Shown: positions 35,208 to 48,783, numbered from the stretch's first letter. The stretch: 64,000 nucleotides of DNA from Candidatus Kosakonia sp. 282A-S69 (GCF_029433855.1 NZ_JAROAU010000001.1:179608-243607), one strand, 5' to 3'. Made by a program: numbers and translations. The notes: a model not told the origin generated them from the sequence alone.

Positions 35208-35597
35208 TTATTTCACTTTTCGGCTCAGCTCATCAAGCTGCCTTTCAAGGGTGCTGATACTGCGCTGCATACTGTCGACTTTACGGCTGAGATCGTCATT
35301 ACTTCTTTTCAGCTCATCCCTTTCGCGACCCATCTTTTCAAGGTCATGTTCCAAATCTTTAATTTTTCCCTGCTGATTAGGGTAATCGCGCTGGATCTCG
35401 GAGAGGGTTCTTGCGCTGAGATCAGATGCCGGTGAGATATACGCTTTTCCTTTGGCAGACGAGCCCTGTTCGTAGGTCATAAGGGTATCGCCCGCATAGT
35501 GGCTGGACATCAGATATACGGGTTCTTCTGCCGCCTGGCTGAAGGTAGCGGGTAACAACGTTAGCAATCCTGTCGCGAAAATAACCGTTCTGTTCAT
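35208..35597 (-). CDS. periplasmic coiled-coil protein of unknown function
   Basis: A 129-residue exported protein, not recognised. It has a signal peptide (MNRTVIFATGLLTLLPATFSQA, cleavage before AEEP), a short globular segment (about 23-65) and a C-terminal coiled coil (about 70-129) with heptads IKDLEHDLEKMGRERDELKR and LSRKVDSMQRSISTLERQLD. ATG 35597 follows AAGGA with 5-base spacing; ATG 35603 overlaps that site and is less likely. It is convergent with the vgrG pair. Its promoter is in the 35604-36032 gap, shared with pstS on the other strand. Confidence 0.75.
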   Translation of the reverse strand: MNRTVIFATGLLTLLPATFSQAAEEPVYLMSSHYAGDTLMTYEQGSSAKGKAYISPASDLSARTLSEIQRDYPNQQGKIKDLEHDLEKMGRERDELKRSNDDLSRKVDSMQRSISTLERQLDELSRKVK

Positions 35598-35926
35598 ACT
35601 CATCCTTAGTGTCCACTCTGTGGTGTTAACAACGCGTACTCAACACCGCTATATATATATGAAAGCCAGGGTTTGTCTCCTACCTCTTTTCAGTAGCGTT
35701 GAAAGGTAAAAAATCGGCGTGGGATGATTGCGAAGTGCGGGGGAAAGCGCGTGGCAGGCGAGGCTTTTTGGCGTAAATTTTATTCGGCCAGGGCGAGCAG
35801 CCTCGCCTTTTCAGCTACATTTGGATTGTCATAAAAATAAAACATCAGCCAATTGTTAAAGCGTGGTCTGACCCTAACCCTATGATTTTCATATTTTATA
35901 AATATTCGTGCTGTGAAAAGCAGCTG
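35598..35926. repeat. spacer upstream of pst with a long-loop inverted repeat
   Basis: The region contains no gene. It holds a 10-bp perfect inverted repeat AGGCGAGGCT (35756-35765) / AGCCTCGCCT (35799-35808) with a 33-base loop, followed by TTTT on the plus strand. It could mark the edge of the vgrG island or act as a weak terminator. Confidence 0.5.
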
Positions 35927-35977
35927 CTGTCATCAAACAGTAACAATCGTTGCATATAACTGTCATCAAAGTGTCCT
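35927..35977 (+). promoter_or_regulatory. Pho boxes of the pstS promoter
   Basis: Three PhoB-type units: CTGTCATCAAACAGTAAC (35927-35944), TTGCATATAACTGTCATC (35950-35967) and an overlapping CTGTCATCAAAGTGTCCT (35960-35977). These align with the K-12 pstS Pho boxes, including the following CCTATTTTGC near the -10. PhoR-PhoB under low phosphate is the expected activator. Confidence 0.87.
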
Positions 35978-36032
35978 ATTTTGCTCCGAGTAGCAACTCA
36001 AACAACGATTTACGATTCCTGCAGGAGACATT

Positions 36033-37073
36033 ATGAACGTTATGCGTACCACTGTCGCAACTGTTGTCGCCGCGACCTTTTCTCTGAGTGCTTTTGCTGT
36101 AAATGCCGCAGCTAGCCTGACTGGTGCGGGCGCGACTTTCCCTGCGCCGGTGTATGCCAAGTGGGCTGATACCTACCAAAAAGAGACGGGCAATAAGGTC
36201 AACTATCAGGGCATCGGCTCCTCCGGTGGCGTGAAGCAGATCACCGCGAAAACCGTTGATTTCGGCGCATCTGATGCACCGCTGTCTGACGAAAAACTGT
36301 CGCAGGAAGGCCTGTTCCAGTTCCCGACCGTGATCGGCGGCATCGTACTGGCTATCAACGTACCGGGCGTGAAATCTGGCGAGCTGGTTCTCGACGGCAA
36401 AACGCTGGGTGATATCTACCTCGGCAAAATCAAAAAATGGGACGACGCGGCCATCGCCAAACTCAACCCGGGCCTGAAACTGCCTTCACAGAACATCGCC
36501 GTGGTTCGCCGCGCTGACGGTTCCGGTACCTCGTTCGTCTTCACCAGCTACCTGGCGAAAGTGAACGAAGAGTGGAAATCCAAAGTGGGTTCCGGCTCTA
36601 CCGTTAACTGGCCGACCGGCCTGGGCGGTAAAGGTAACGACGGCATCGCCGCCTTCGTTCAGCGTCTGCCGGGCTCTATCGGTTATGTTGAGTACGCTTA
36701 CGCTAAGCAGAACAACCTGACCTACACCAAACTGATCTCTGCCGATGGCAAAGCCGTGAGCCCGACCGAAGAGAGCTTCTCTAACGCGGCGAAAGATATC
36801 GACTGGAGCAAATCCTTTGCACAGGACCTGACCAACCAGAAAGGCGCGGACGTGTGGCCAATCACCTCCACCACCTTTATCCTGGTGCACAAAGAGCAGG
36901 CGAAACCTGAGCAGGGCGCTGAAGTGCTGAAGTTCTTTGACTGGGCTTATAAAAACGGCGGCAAACAGGCTAACGATCTCGATTACGCAACCCTGCCGGG
37001 CAGCGTTGTTGAACAAGTTCGCGCCGCATGGAAAACCAACGTGAAAGACAGCAGCGGTAAAGCCGTTTACTAA
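36033..37073 (+). CDS. pstS: periplasmic phosphate-binding protein PstS
   Basis: A 346-residue high-affinity phosphate receptor of the PstSCAB transporter. The signal peptide (1-25, cleavage after [11 protein letters not shown]) precedes the mature protein. Phosphate-pocket segments [29 protein letters not shown] and [15 protein letters not shown] are intact. Length equals K-12. It is followed by REP elements (37095-37165), which may explain its excess over PstC. Confidence 0.97.
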   Translation: MNVMRTTVATVVAATFSLSAFAVNAAASLTGAGATFPAPVYAKWADTYQKETGNKVNYQGIGSSGGVKQITAKTVDFGASDAPLSDEKLSQEGLFQFPTVIGGIVLAINVPGVKSGELVLDGKTLGDIYLGKIKKWDDAAIAKLNPGLKLPSQNIAVVRRADGSGTSFVFTSYLAKVNEEWKSKVGSGSTVNWPTGLGGKGNDGIAAFVQRLPGSIGYVEYAYAKQNNLTYTKLISADGKAVSPTEESFSNAAKDIDWSKSFAQDLTNQKGADVWPITSTTFILVHKEQAKPEQGAEVLKFFDWAYKNGGKQANDLDYATLPGSVVEQVRAAWKTNVKDSSGKAVY

Positions 37074-37094
37074 TCGCTGAATTTTGAAGAACAT

Positions 37095-37165
37095 GGCGGA
37101 TGGCGCTTACACCATCCGCCTTACAGATCCTCTGTAGGCCCGGTAAGCGCAAGCGCCTGCGGGCA
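37095..37165 (+). repeat. two REP/BIME-type hairpins between pstS and pstC
   Basis: GGCGGATGG/CCATCCGCC (37095-37120) and GTAGGCCCGGTAAGCGCAAG with its complement (37134-37165) are typical extragenic palindromes. They lie in the transcribed pstS-pstC spacer. Confidence 0.85.
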
Positions 37166-37194
37166 ACTTCGTAAGACGTCAAACTGAAGAGTAA

Positions 37195-39047
<1,853 letters not shown>

Positions 39048-39093
39048 TTTTTGCGACGCGGCGAAGGCGGCGTCGAGTTGAGGAAAGAGATAA

Positions 39094-39867
<774 letters not shown>

Positions 39868-39935
39868 TTGCCGAACCACAGAGGTGGCTGCCACCTCGTT
39901 ACCACGTGAAATTTGTCGGGCATTTGGAGTGCACC

Positions 39936-40661
39936 ATGGACAATCTGAACCTTAACAAACATATTTCCGGGCAGTTCAACGCTGAACTGGAAAGTATTCG
40001 CACTCAGGTCATGACTATGGGTGGAATGGTGGAGCAGCAGCTCTCGGATGCGATTACCGCGATGCACAACCAGGACAGCGAGCTGGCGAAGCGCGTTGTG
40101 GAGGGGGATAAGCAGGTCAATATGATGGAAGTGGCCATCGATGAAGCCTGCGTGCGCATTATCGCCAAGCGTCAGCCGACGGCGAGCGATTTACGCCTGG
40201 TCATGGCGATCATCAAAACCATCGCCGAGCTGGAACGTATTGGCGACGTGGCGGATAAAATCTGCCGTACGGCGCTGGAGAAGTTCTCCCAGCAGCATCA
40301 GCCGCTGCTCGTCAGCCTTGAGTCGTTAGGCCGCCATACCGTGCAGATGCTGCATGACGTGCTCGACGCCTTTGCGCGGATGGATATCGACGAAGCGGTG
40401 CGAGTCTATCGCGAAGATAAGAAGGTGGATCAGGAGTATGAAGGCATCGTGCGTCAGCTGATGACCTACATGATGGAAGACTCCCGCACCATTCCGAGCG
40501 TGTTGACCGCCCTCTTTTGCGCCCGCTCTATCGAGCGTATCGGCGACCGCTGTCAGAATATCTGCGAGTACATCTTCTACTTCGTTAAAGGCCAGGATTT
40601 CCGCCACGTTGGCGGCGACGAACTGGACAAGCTGCTCGCCGGAAAGGATCCGAAAGAGTAA
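39936..40661 (+). CDS. phoU: phosphate signalling protein PhoU
   Basis: A 241-residue cytoplasmic protein of two three-helix PhoU domains (about 15-110 and 120-220), with metal-binding E/DxxxD motifs such as [14 protein letters not shown] and [14 protein letters not shown]. It inhibits PhoR when phosphate is plentiful. The frame opens at 39906, but ATG 39936 has GGAG upstream and matches the family N-terminus ([15 protein letters not shown]). Confidence 0.96.
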   Translation: MDNLNLNKHISGQFNAELESIRTQVMTMGGMVEQQLSDAITAMHNQDSELAKRVVEGDKQVNMMEVAIDEACVRIIAKRQPTASDLRLVMAIIKTIAELERIGDVADKICRTALEKFSQQHQPLLVSLESLGRHTVQMLHDVLDAFARMDIDEAVRVYREDKKVDQEYEGIVRQLMTYMMEDSRTIPSVLTALFCARSIERIGDRCQNICEYIFYFVKGQDFRHVGGDELDKLLAGKDPKE

Positions 40662-40668
40662 GCGCAAT

Positions 40669-40697
40669 AAAAACCCCCTCATGATGAGGGGGTTTTG
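40669..40697. terminator. bidirectional terminator phoU / ADP-ribosylglycohydrolase
   Basis: AAAACCCCCTC-atgat-GAGGGGGTTTT has A and T tracts on both sides, so it can end transcription in both directions between the convergent genes. Confidence 0.9.
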
Positions 40698-40699
40698 CT

Positions 40700-41602
40700 T
40701 CACGCTGACTTACTGAGTAACTGCCCCGCAAGCGTTGCGATCTCATCGCCTTGCCACAGCTTCTCCCGCCAGCGGTGCGGGATACCTTCTACGCCGTACC
40801 ACGCACCAGCCAGCTGCCCGGCAATCGCCGCGGTGGTATCCGCATCGTCGCCAAGGTTAGTCGCCAGCAGGATCGTCTCTTCGAAACTCTCCCCGTGAGC
40901 GAAGCACCAAAGCGCCGCCTCCAGGCTTTGCACGCAGTAACCGGTGCCAAACACTTCTGCACGCGATTTCTGTCGGTAATGCCCTTCGGCGATCTGGCGC
41001 AGAGTAGCCTGCTCCGGCCGCTGCGCAATATCCGTCAGCGTGTCGGATTTACTTTTGCCCTGCAGCGCATTGATAAGCATCTGCGCGAAGAGACGACAGC
41101 TGGCCAGCGCTTCCGGCGCAGCGTGCGTGGTCCGCGATGACGCTTCAGCAAACTCCAGCGCCTTTGGCACATCCGGGTAGTACCAGAGCACCACCGGTGC
41201 CAGCCGCATCAGTGAACCATTGCCCGCGGTGCGCGGATCGCTGGAACCGGCAAAGGGCTCGCCGTCGTGCGCAAAGCGCTGCAGCGCGGATGAGACGGTC
41301 ATCCCGATATCAAAACAGCTGCCCGTGGAGCTTAGATAGCCCCACTTCCACCAGTTGAGATAGCGGTTCATCTGATCGTTCGCATCAAACCCTTTACAGG
41401 CGATCAGGCTATGCGCGAGGCAGAGCGCCATTGAGGTGTCATCCGTCCACTGCCCGGCTTTTAAATGAAACGGGCCGCCGCCGACCATGTCGGTGACCGG
41501 GGTAAAGCTCTCTCTGGGACTGAACTCTACCGTTGTGCCAACCGCATCTCCGGCCGCCAGGCCGAGAAGGCACCCCTGATAACGCGCAAGTAAATCCGAC
41601 AT
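40700..41602 (-). CDS. ADP-ribosylglycohydrolase-family protein (DraG-like)
   Basis: A 300-residue hydrolase of the ARH/DraG family. The binuclear Mg ligands are visible as WTDDTSMAL (about 52-60) and the C-terminal NLGDDADTTAAIAGQLAGA; LLGLAAGDAVGTTVEF starts the fold. The family removes ADP-ribose from proteins, nucleic acids or small molecules. The specific substrate here is unknown. No ADP-ribosyltransferase or macrodomain gene is nearby. It lies 26 bases upstream of nothing on its own strand but after the CbrC-like gene, so they may be co-transcribed. It is not at this locus in K-12. Confidence 0.85.
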   Translation of the reverse strand: MSDLLARYQGCLLGLAAGDAVGTTVEFSPRESFTPVTDMVGGGPFHLKAGQWTDDTSMALCLAHSLIACKGFDANDQMNRYLNWWKWGYLSSTGSCFDIGMTVSSALQRFAHDGEPFAGSSDPRTAGNGSLMRLAPVVLWYYPDVPKALEFAEASSRTTHAAPEALASCRLFAQMLINALQGKSKSDTLTDIAQRPEQATLRQIAEGHYRQKSRAEVFGTGYCVQSLEAALWCFAHGESFEETILLATNLGDDADTTAAIAGQLAGAWYGVEGIPHRWREKLWQGDEIATLAGQLLSKSA

Positions 41603-41628
41603 CTTTTATCCTTATTTCAGGCAAGCCG

Positions 41629-42907
<1,279 letters not shown>

Positions 42908-42950
42908 GCCATTTCCTGTGATTACAAGTTTAACGATTACTTAACGCAGA

Positions 42951-42978
42951 TTGCGGGACGCAATCGTTGCCGTATAAG
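42951..42978 (+). promoter_or_regulatory. adeP promoter with PurR-like operator
   Basis: ACGCAATCGTTGCCGT (42958-42973) matches the PurR operator ACGCAAACGTTTTCGT at 13 of 16 positions. It sits between a -35 TTGCGG (42951-42956) and a -10 TATAAG (42973-42978), where it would block polymerase. PurR control of a purine permease is biologically coherent. The remaining leader to the ATG is about 90 bases. Confidence 0.68.
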
Positions 42979-43074
42979 CAAATTCAATGAAAAAAAGTGT
43001 GTGATAACCGTCAATACTGCCTCATTTTGGTATAGGATAGCGACGAATTTTCCCTCCTATTCCGGAAATTGATA

Positions 43075-44412
43075 ATGAGCCAACAACAGACTTCCCAGGC
43101 CTCTCGCCCGGGATTGCTTGACCGCGTGTTCAAACTGCGTGACCACGGCACAACGGCGCGCACCGAAGTGATCGCCGGCTTCACGACGTTTTTAACGATG
43201 GTCTACATCGTTTTCGTTAACCCGCAAATTTTAGGCGTCGCCGGAATGGATACCAGCGCAGTTTTTGTCACCACCTGTCTGATCGCTGCGTTCGGCAGCA
43301 CCCTGATGGGTCTGGTGGCTAACCTGCCGGTCGCGTTGGCACCGGCAATGGGATTAAACGCCTTCTTCGCCTTTGTCGTGGTTGGCGCGATGGGGCTCTC
43401 CTGGCAGGTTGGCATGGGCGCGATCTTCTGGGGGGCGGTCGGTCTGCTGTTGCTGACCCTCTTCCGCGTACGTTACTGGATGATTGCCAATATCCCGATG
43501 AGCCTGCGTGTCGGCATCACCAGCGGGATCGGCCTGTTTATCGGCATGATGGGTCTGAAGAATGCGGGTGTGATTGTCGCCAACAAAGAGACACTGGTCA
43601 GCATCGGTAACCTGACGTCGCACAGCGTGCTGCTGGGCATTCTTGGCTTCTTTATTATCGCTATCCTGGCGTCGCGCAATATTCACGCCGCGGTGCTGGT
43701 CTCTATCGTCGTGACCACGCTTCTGGGCTGGCTGCTGGGCGATGTGCAGTATCACGGGATTGTCTCTAAGCCGCCAAGCGTCATGTCGGTGGTGGGCAAC
43801 GTCGATCTCGCCGGCTCCTTTAACCTGGCTCTGGCGGGCGTGATCTTCTCATTTATGCTGGTGAACCTGTTCGACTCCTCCGGGACGCTGATTGGCGTGA
43901 CCGACAAAGCCGGGCTGGTGGATGAGAAGGGCAAATTCCCGCGCATGAAGCAGGCACTCTACGTTGACAGCATCTCCTCTGTGACCGGCTCCTTCTTCGG
44001 GACATCCTCGGTTACCGCTTATATTGAATCCTCTTCGGGGGTCTCTGTTGGCGGGCGTACCGGCCTGACGGCGGTGGTTGTTGGTTTGCTGTTCCTGCTG
44101 GTGATCTTCCTGTCGCCGCTGGCGGGAATGGTGCCGGGTTACGCGGCTGCGGGCGCGCTGATTTACGTTGGGGTGTTGATGACTTCAAGCCTGGCACGCG
44201 TGAAGTGGGACGATCTTACCGAAGCGGTGCCGGCGTTTATTACCGCCGTCATGATGCCGTTTAGCTTCTCCATCACCGAGGGGATCGCGCTCGGCTTTAT
44301 CTCCTACTGCGTGATGAAAATCGGTACCGGCCGCCTGCGCGAGCTTAGCCCGTGCGTGATTGTCGTGGCGCTGCTGTTCCTGCTAAAAATCATCTTTATC
44401 GACGCGCACTAA
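43075..44412 (+). CDS. adeP: adenine permease AdeP
   Basis: A 445-residue NCS2/AzgA-type purine:H+ symporter with about 12-14 transmembrane segments. Family motifs include EVIAGFTTFLTMVYIVFVNP, ALAPAMGLNAFFAFVVV, NLFDSSGTLIGVTDKAGL and TSSVTAYIESSSGVSVGGRTGLTAV. It nearly matches K-12 AdeP (YieG), a high-affinity adenine importer. The TTG at 43069 is rejected in favour of ATG 43075, which gives the family length. Confidence 0.95.
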   Translation: MSQQQTSQASRPGLLDRVFKLRDHGTTARTEVIAGFTTFLTMVYIVFVNPQILGVAGMDTSAVFVTTCLIAAFGSTLMGLVANLPVALAPAMGLNAFFAFVVVGAMGLSWQVGMGAIFWGAVGLLLLTLFRVRYWMIANIPMSLRVGITSGIGLFIGMMGLKNAGVIVANKETLVSIGNLTSHSVLLGILGFFIIAILASRNIHAAVLVSIVVTTLLGWLLGDVQYHGIVSKPPSVMSVVGNVDLAGSFNLALAGVIFSFMLVNLFDSSGTLIGVTDKAGLVDEKGKFPRMKQALYVDSISSVTGSFFGTSSVTAYIESSSGVSVGGRTGLTAVVVGLLFLLVIFLSPLAGMVPGYAAAGALIYVGVLMTSSLARVKWDDLTEAVPAFITAVMMPFSFSITEGIALGFISYCVMKIGTGRLRELSPCVIVVALLFLLKIIFIDAH

Positions 44413-44419
44413 TCCCCTC

Positions 44420-44444
44420 TCCCTCTCCCGCTTCGGGGGAGGGA
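44420..44444. repeat. extragenic palindromic element after adeP
   Basis: TCCCTC-tCCC-gcttc-GGGg-GAGGGA, within a CCCTCTCCC...GGGTGAGG-like context, resembles a common enterobacterial extragenic repeat. It may also terminate both convergent genes, adeP and yieE. Confidence 0.65.
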
Positions 44445-44465
44445 AAGCTTTACCCTCACACCTAT

Positions 44466-45203
44466 TCAGATCAACGCTTTTTCGGCGGGCAGGCTGGTAA
44501 AACGCATCAGGCGGGAAGCCGGATCGTTGGCGCGGGTCTGCACATCTGTCAGGTAGTGCCACCCTTTCTGGCTGTCGAACTCCCAGATGCGCAGGCTTTC
44601 AATTGCTGGCGCGACCGCAACTGACCAAATCAGCACATCTTCGGCATCGCACATCACTTCTACCTGCGCATGCTGCATGACGCGAAGCCGTCCGGAGCCG
44701 GGCAGTAGCTGGAGCTGCATCGGGTCATCCTGCATCTGGTGGATCAGCTTCATCACGCTCTGGCGCAGCGTTAACAGCTGCGTTTGCGCTTCAATGGCAT
44801 CGTTCTGGTTGTTTATCCACAGCTGCTCATTGTTGCTGAAGGTGTGCTTGTGCCCGTGCGGGCTATGGAAGCTGCGCGTCGCGCGCTGTAGCTCCATATC
44901 GAGGCCGCACTCGCCTTCGGTGGTAATGGCGACGCCAACCATATTCCCGGCATAGGCCAGTGAAAAGCTCGGCAGGCTGTTGTCGGCAAAGCGCGGTCGT
45001 CCGCTTTTCTCAACCACCATCTCCGGCAGTTCGCTGATGCCATAAAGCATAAACATCATCTCTGCGAGCAGCGCCCGGGAGGCGATATAACGGGAGCGGC
45101 GATGTTCCGGAAGTTGGCCGGCGGCATCAAGGCACGCCTGAGGGAGCCGGGTCGAGACGAGATGGCCTTCTGAGAGGATCCCTCTTGCAAAGTGTGTCGC
45201 CAT
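44466..45203 (-). CDS. yieE: 4'-phosphopantetheinyl transferase-family protein YieE
   Basis: A 245-residue PPTase-fold protein with motif GLDMELQRATRSFH, equivalent to the Mg-binding GxDxE motif, and upstream RYIASRALLAEMMF. The usual downstream F(S/A)xKE(S/A)xxK signature is weak. K-12 YieE is a poorly characterised PPTase homologue. A GGAG ribosome-binding site precedes ATG. In K-12 chrR lies between adeP and yieE; here it is missing. The following 210-bp gap shows no gene. Confidence 0.87.
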   Translation of the reverse strand: MATHFARGILSEGHLVSTRLPQACLDAAGQLPEHRRSRYIASRALLAEMMFMLYGISELPEMVVEKSGRPRFADNSLPSFSLAYAGNMVGVAITTEGECGLDMELQRATRSFHSPHGHKHTFSNNEQLWINNQNDAIEAQTQLLTLRQSVMKLIHQMQDDPMQLQLLPGSGRLRVMQHAQVEVMCDAEDVLIWSVAVAPAIESLRIWEFDSQKGWHYLTDVQTRANDPASRLMRFTSLPAEKALI

Positions 45204-45413
45204 TTTTCGCTCCGTGATAATGGGCTGCGTTAATGAAATCGATAATCGACATTATCGCCAGTGATGCATAGGTTTTAATGCGAAAAGCCCCATCTGAAAA
45301 GTCCTAAGGGGTGATATTTACACTTTCTTTCGTCAATAGGGAACACTTTCGGAAAAAGTGATGAAATGACGGCTAACGAGCGCTAAAACGCCCGCCAGCC
45401 GCGGGATGAAGGA

Positions 45414-46778
45414 TTATTTACCAATACAGAAGCTTGAGAAAATCCTGCCCAGCAGGTCATCTGAAGTAAACTCGCCGGTGATCTCGCTCAGGCTCTGCTG
45501 CGCCAGCCGTAGCTCCTCTGCGAGCAGCTCGCCCGCCCAGGCGCCAAGCAGCTGCGCTTTGCCCTGTTGCAGATGCTCAGCGGCCATCTCCAGTGCCTGC
45601 AGATGACGACGGCGCGCAAGGAAGCCCCCCTCCATGCTGGTGTCAAAACCCATGCTCTGCTTGAGATGGTGACGCAGCACGTCTATCCCTTCGTTAGTTC
45701 GCGCAGAGAGGCGGACAAGTGAGTGATTGTTCACTTCGCTGATCCCCGGCTGCTCGCCGGTGACATCGGCTTTATTACGTACCACTGTGATCGGCAGTTT
45801 CGCCGGTAAACGGGCTATAAAATCAGGCCAGATATCCGCCGGATCGACGGCGTCAGTGGTCGTGCCGTCCACCATAAACAGCACGCGGTCCGCTTGCTCA
45901 ATCTCCTGCCAGGCACGCTCAATCCCGATTCGCTCGACTTCGTCACTGGCTTCGCGCAACCCGGCGGTATCGATAATGTGCAGCGGCATACCGTCGATAT
46001 GGATATGTTCACGCAGCACATCGCGTGTCGTGCCGGCGATATCGGTGACGATCGCCGCTTCTCGACCCGCCAGCGCGTTAAGCAGGCTCGACTTCCCGGC
46101 GTTCGGACGCCCGGCTATCACCACCTTCATCCCTTCACGCAGCAGGCTTCCCTGGCGCGCTTCGGCACGTACCGCATCCAGATCGCTTATCACATCATTG
46201 AGCTGTGCTTCGATTTTGCCATCGGAGAGAAAGTCGATCTCCTCGTCGGGGAAGTCAATTGCCGCTTCGACGTAGATACGCAGGTGAGTGAGTGCTTCCA
46301 CCAGGTGGTTAACTCGGGCGGAAAAGGCACCCTGCAGAGAGTTGAGCGCCGAACGCGCGGCCTGCTCGGAGCTGGCGTCAATCAGGTCGGCGATCGCTTC
46401 TGCCTGCGCCAGATCGAGTTTGTCATTGAGAAAGGCGCGCTCAGAGAATTCGCCCGGTTTAGCAATGCGCAGGCCGGGCAGCGTCAGAATGCGCTTTAAC
46501 AGCAGATCGAGGATCACCGGGCCGCCGTGGCCCTGCAGCTCCAGCACATCTTCACCGGTGAAGGAGTTGGGGCCGGGGAACCACAGCGCAATGCCCTGGT
46601 CCAGCGCGCTGCCGTCGGCGTCCTGAAACGCAAGATAGTCGGCATAACGCGGTTTCGGCAGCTTGCCCAGCACTGCCTGCGCCACGTCGCGCGCTTTCAG
46701 GCCGGAGATACGCAGGATGCCCACACCACCGCGTCCCGGTGGGGTTGCCTGGGCGACGATAGTGTCGTTATGGCTCAT
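45414..46778 (-). CDS. mnmE: tRNA modification GTPase MnmE
   Basis: A 454-residue GTPase partner of MnmG in U34 modification. The N-terminal formyl-THF-binding domain (about 1-118) precedes a helical domain with an embedded G domain (about 215-380; [34 protein letters not shown]). The C-terminal CIGK holds the catalytic Cys. ATG 46778 matches the family start and has GAGG upstream; an extension to 46790 is rejected. Confidence 0.96.
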   Translation of the reverse strand: MSHNDTIVAQATPPGRGGVGILRISGLKARDVAQAVLGKLPKPRYADYLAFQDADGSALDQGIALWFPGPNSFTGEDVLELQGHGGPVILDLLLKRILTLPGLRIAKPGEFSERAFLNDKLDLAQAEAIADLIDASSEQAARSALNSLQGAFSARVNHLVEALTHLRIYVEAAIDFPDEEIDFLSDGKIEAQLNDVISDLDAVRAEARQGSLLREGMKVVIAGRPNAGKSSLLNALAGREAAIVTDIAGTTRDVLREHIHIDGMPLHIIDTAGLREASDEVERIGIERAWQEIEQADRVLFMVDGTTTDAVDPADIWPDFIARLPAKLPITVVRNKADVTGEQPGISEVNNHSLVRLSARTNEGIDVLRHHLKQSMGFDTSMEGGFLARRRHLQALEMAAEHLQQGKAQLLGAWAGELLAEELRLAQQSLSEITGEFTSDDLLGRIFSSFCIGK

Positions 46779-46801
46779 GGTTTGCCTCATTTTTTACTTA
46801 T

Positions 46802-46833
46802 AAAAAAGGCGGTCAACCGACCGCCCTTTTTTA
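46802..46833. terminator. yidC terminator (bidirectional form)
   Basis: GGCGGTC-AACC-GACCGCC flanked by A and T tracts, between yidC and the mnmE start on the minus strand. It should end the rpmH-yidC transcript, so mnmE needs its own promoter or readthrough. Confidence 0.85.
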
Positions 46834-46876
46834 ACATGTTACCGGGTGGCGCTTCGCTTACCCGGCTTGCTCTGGA

Positions 46877-48523
46877 TCAGGAGCTCTTCTTCTCGCGGCT
46901 GTGGAGACCACGTTTCTCCAGACCACGGTAAATCAGCTGCTGCTGCAGAATGGTTACCAGGTTGCTGACGATGTAGTACAGCACCAGACCTGACGGGAAC
47001 CACAGGAAGAATACCGTGAAGATGACCGGCATAAAGGTCATGATCTTCTGCTGCATCGGGTCGGTCACAGTGGTCGGCGACATCTTCTGAATGAAGAACA
47101 TCGTTACGCCCATCAGGATCGGCAGGATGTAGTACGGGTCTTGCGCCGAGAGATCGTGGATCCACAGCGCAAACGGCGCATGGCGCAGCTCAACGGAGCC
47201 CATCAGCATGTAGTAGAGCGCAAGGAAGATTGGCATCTGGATCAGCAGCGGGAAGCAGCCGCCCAGCGGGTTCACTTTCTCCGCTTTGTACATCGCCATC
47301 ATTTCCTGGCTCATACGCTGTTTATCATCGCCCAGACGCTCACGCATAGCCTGAATCTTCGGCTGCAGCATGCGCATTTTCGCCATCGAGGTGTACTGCG
47401 CTTTGGTCAGCGGGTACATGATGCCACGCACGATGAAGGTGATCGCGATGATGGAGAAGCCCCAGTTGCCGAGGAAGCTGTGGATCCATTTCAGCAGCTT
47501 AAACAGCGGCTGAGAGATGAACCACAACCAGCCGTAATCCACGGTCAGATCCAGGTGCGGCGCCGCAGCGGCCATCTTGTCCTGAATCTCCGGGCCGACC
47601 CACAGGGTGCTGTTCAGTACGCCAGTCTGGCCTGCTGCGATGGTAACCGGCTGAGATTTATAGCCGATTGCCGCAACGCCGTTGCCCAGATTCGCGGTAT
47701 AGAAGTTATTTGCGCCGTCGTTACGTGGGATCCACGCCGTGGCGAAATATTGTTGCAGCATCGCAACCCAGCCGCCTTTTGAGCTGACATTCAGGTTTTC
47801 GTCATCAGCGATGGTGTCAAACTTGTACTTCTCATACTTGGTGTCCGGCGTGGAGTACGCCGCGCCGCGGAAGGTGTGCAGCGCAAAGTTGCTGCTGCCG
47901 GTATCGCGGTGAGAAGGGAGTTTGATGGTCTGCTTCAGCTGGCCAAAGGTGGCCACCTGCAGCGGTGTCGCACCGGCGTTTTTTACGCTGTAGCCAACGT
48001 TCACCGCATATTCACCGCGTTTCAGGGTGAAGGTTTTGGTGAAGGTGTTGCCAGCCGCATCGGTATAGGTCAGCGGGATCGCCAGCTCGTTCTGGCCTTC
48101 TGCCAGTACAAACGCATCTTTATCGACGTTATACAGCGGGCGTGGACCGTTTGCCGGGTTGTCCGGGCCGTTCTGGCCGGTCAGACCGCTCTGCGCCTGG
48201 TAGACAAACTCAGGCGTGGTTTCCAGTAACTGGAACGGTTCGGTGGCGCCCAGCTCTTTCGGATACGTCGGGAGCAGTGCCTGCTCAACATCACCACCAC
48301 GGGTGTTGATGGTCAGCTCAAGCACATCGGTTTTAACCGTAATCAGTTTCCCCTGGCCACTGGCCGGAACGCTCTGGTCGGCTGCGTTACCCGCTGCGGT
48401 GGTCGTAGTCTGCGTGGTCTGCTGCTGCGCCGGAGGAGGATTTTGCTCCTTCTCCCACGTTTGCCAGATCATGAAAGACACGAACAACAAAGCGATGATA
48501 AAAAGATTGCGTTGCGAATCCAT
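46877..48523 (-). CDS. yidC: membrane protein insertase YidC
   Basis: A 548-residue inner-membrane insertase. An N-terminal TM (about 5-22, [17 protein letters not shown]), a large periplasmic beta-sandwich (about 55-340) and five C-terminal TMs with the conserved hydrophilic-groove Arg in the [21 protein letters not shown] region are all present. It inserts subunit c of the ATP synthase encoded in this same window, among others. Length equals K-12. Confidence 0.97.
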   Translation of the reverse strand: MDSQRNLFIIALLFVSFMIWQTWEKEQNPPPAQQQTTQTTTTAAGNAADQSVPASGQGKLITVKTDVLELTINTRGGDVEQALLPTYPKELGATEPFQLLETTPEFVYQAQSGLTGQNGPDNPANGPRPLYNVDKDAFVLAEGQNELAIPLTYTDAAGNTFTKTFTLKRGEYAVNVGYSVKNAGATPLQVATFGQLKQTIKLPSHRDTGSSNFALHTFRGAAYSTPDTKYEKYKFDTIADDENLNVSSKGGWVAMLQQYFATAWIPRNDGANNFYTANLGNGVAAIGYKSQPVTIAAGQTGVLNSTLWVGPEIQDKMAAAAPHLDLTVDYGWLWFISQPLFKLLKWIHSFLGNWGFSIIAITFIVRGIMYPLTKAQYTSMAKMRMLQPKIQAMRERLGDDKQRMSQEMMAMYKAEKVNPLGGCFPLLIQMPIFLALYYMLMGSVELRHAPFALWIHDLSAQDPYYILPILMGVTMFFIQKMSPTTVTDPMQQKIMTFMPVIFTVFFLWFPSGLVLYYIVSNLVTILQQQLIYRGLEKRGLHSREKKSS

Positions 48524-48525
48524 CG

Positions 48526-48783
48526 TTAGTGTTCTCTGGTTTTAGAAGGTCCTGGCGGGACGGGATCGTCGCCACCCGGGTGTAAAGGGTGGCATTTTAA
48601 TACGCGTTTCACTGTCAACCAACTGCCTTTTAACACTCCAAACCTGCGCAATGCCTCAATTCCATAGTGAGAACAGGTAGGGGTGAAACGGCAGTGCGGC
48701 CCGAGTAGCGGACTAATCAGGCGTTGGTAGACCCGTATAAGGGCTATCAGGACCCTTGAGCCTGGCGACAATGGCGGCGCCAT
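48526..48783 (-). CDS. yidD: membrane protein insertion efficiency factor YidD
   Basis: An 85-residue protein with the UPF0161/DUF37 signature [27 protein letters not shown] and three conserved Cys residues. It assists YidC-dependent insertion. It overlaps the 3' end of rnpA by 37 bases in another frame, an arrangement typical of this operon, and ends 2 bases before yidC. Confidence 0.95.
   Translation of the reverse strand: MAPPLSPGSRVLIALIRVYQRLISPLLGPHCRFTPTCSHYGIEALRRFGVLKGSWLTVKRVLKCHPLHPGGDDPVPPGPSKTREH

Noticed and set aside
35218-35597. Interpretation of the periplasmic coiled-coil protein as the lipoprotein Lpp
   Set aside because: There is no lipobox Cys, the N-terminal globular segment is too long, and the heptads do not match Lpp.
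32459-36032. An intact Tn7-like transposon at the glmS end
   Set aside because: No tns genes, terminal repeats or target duplication can be seen; only the location fits.
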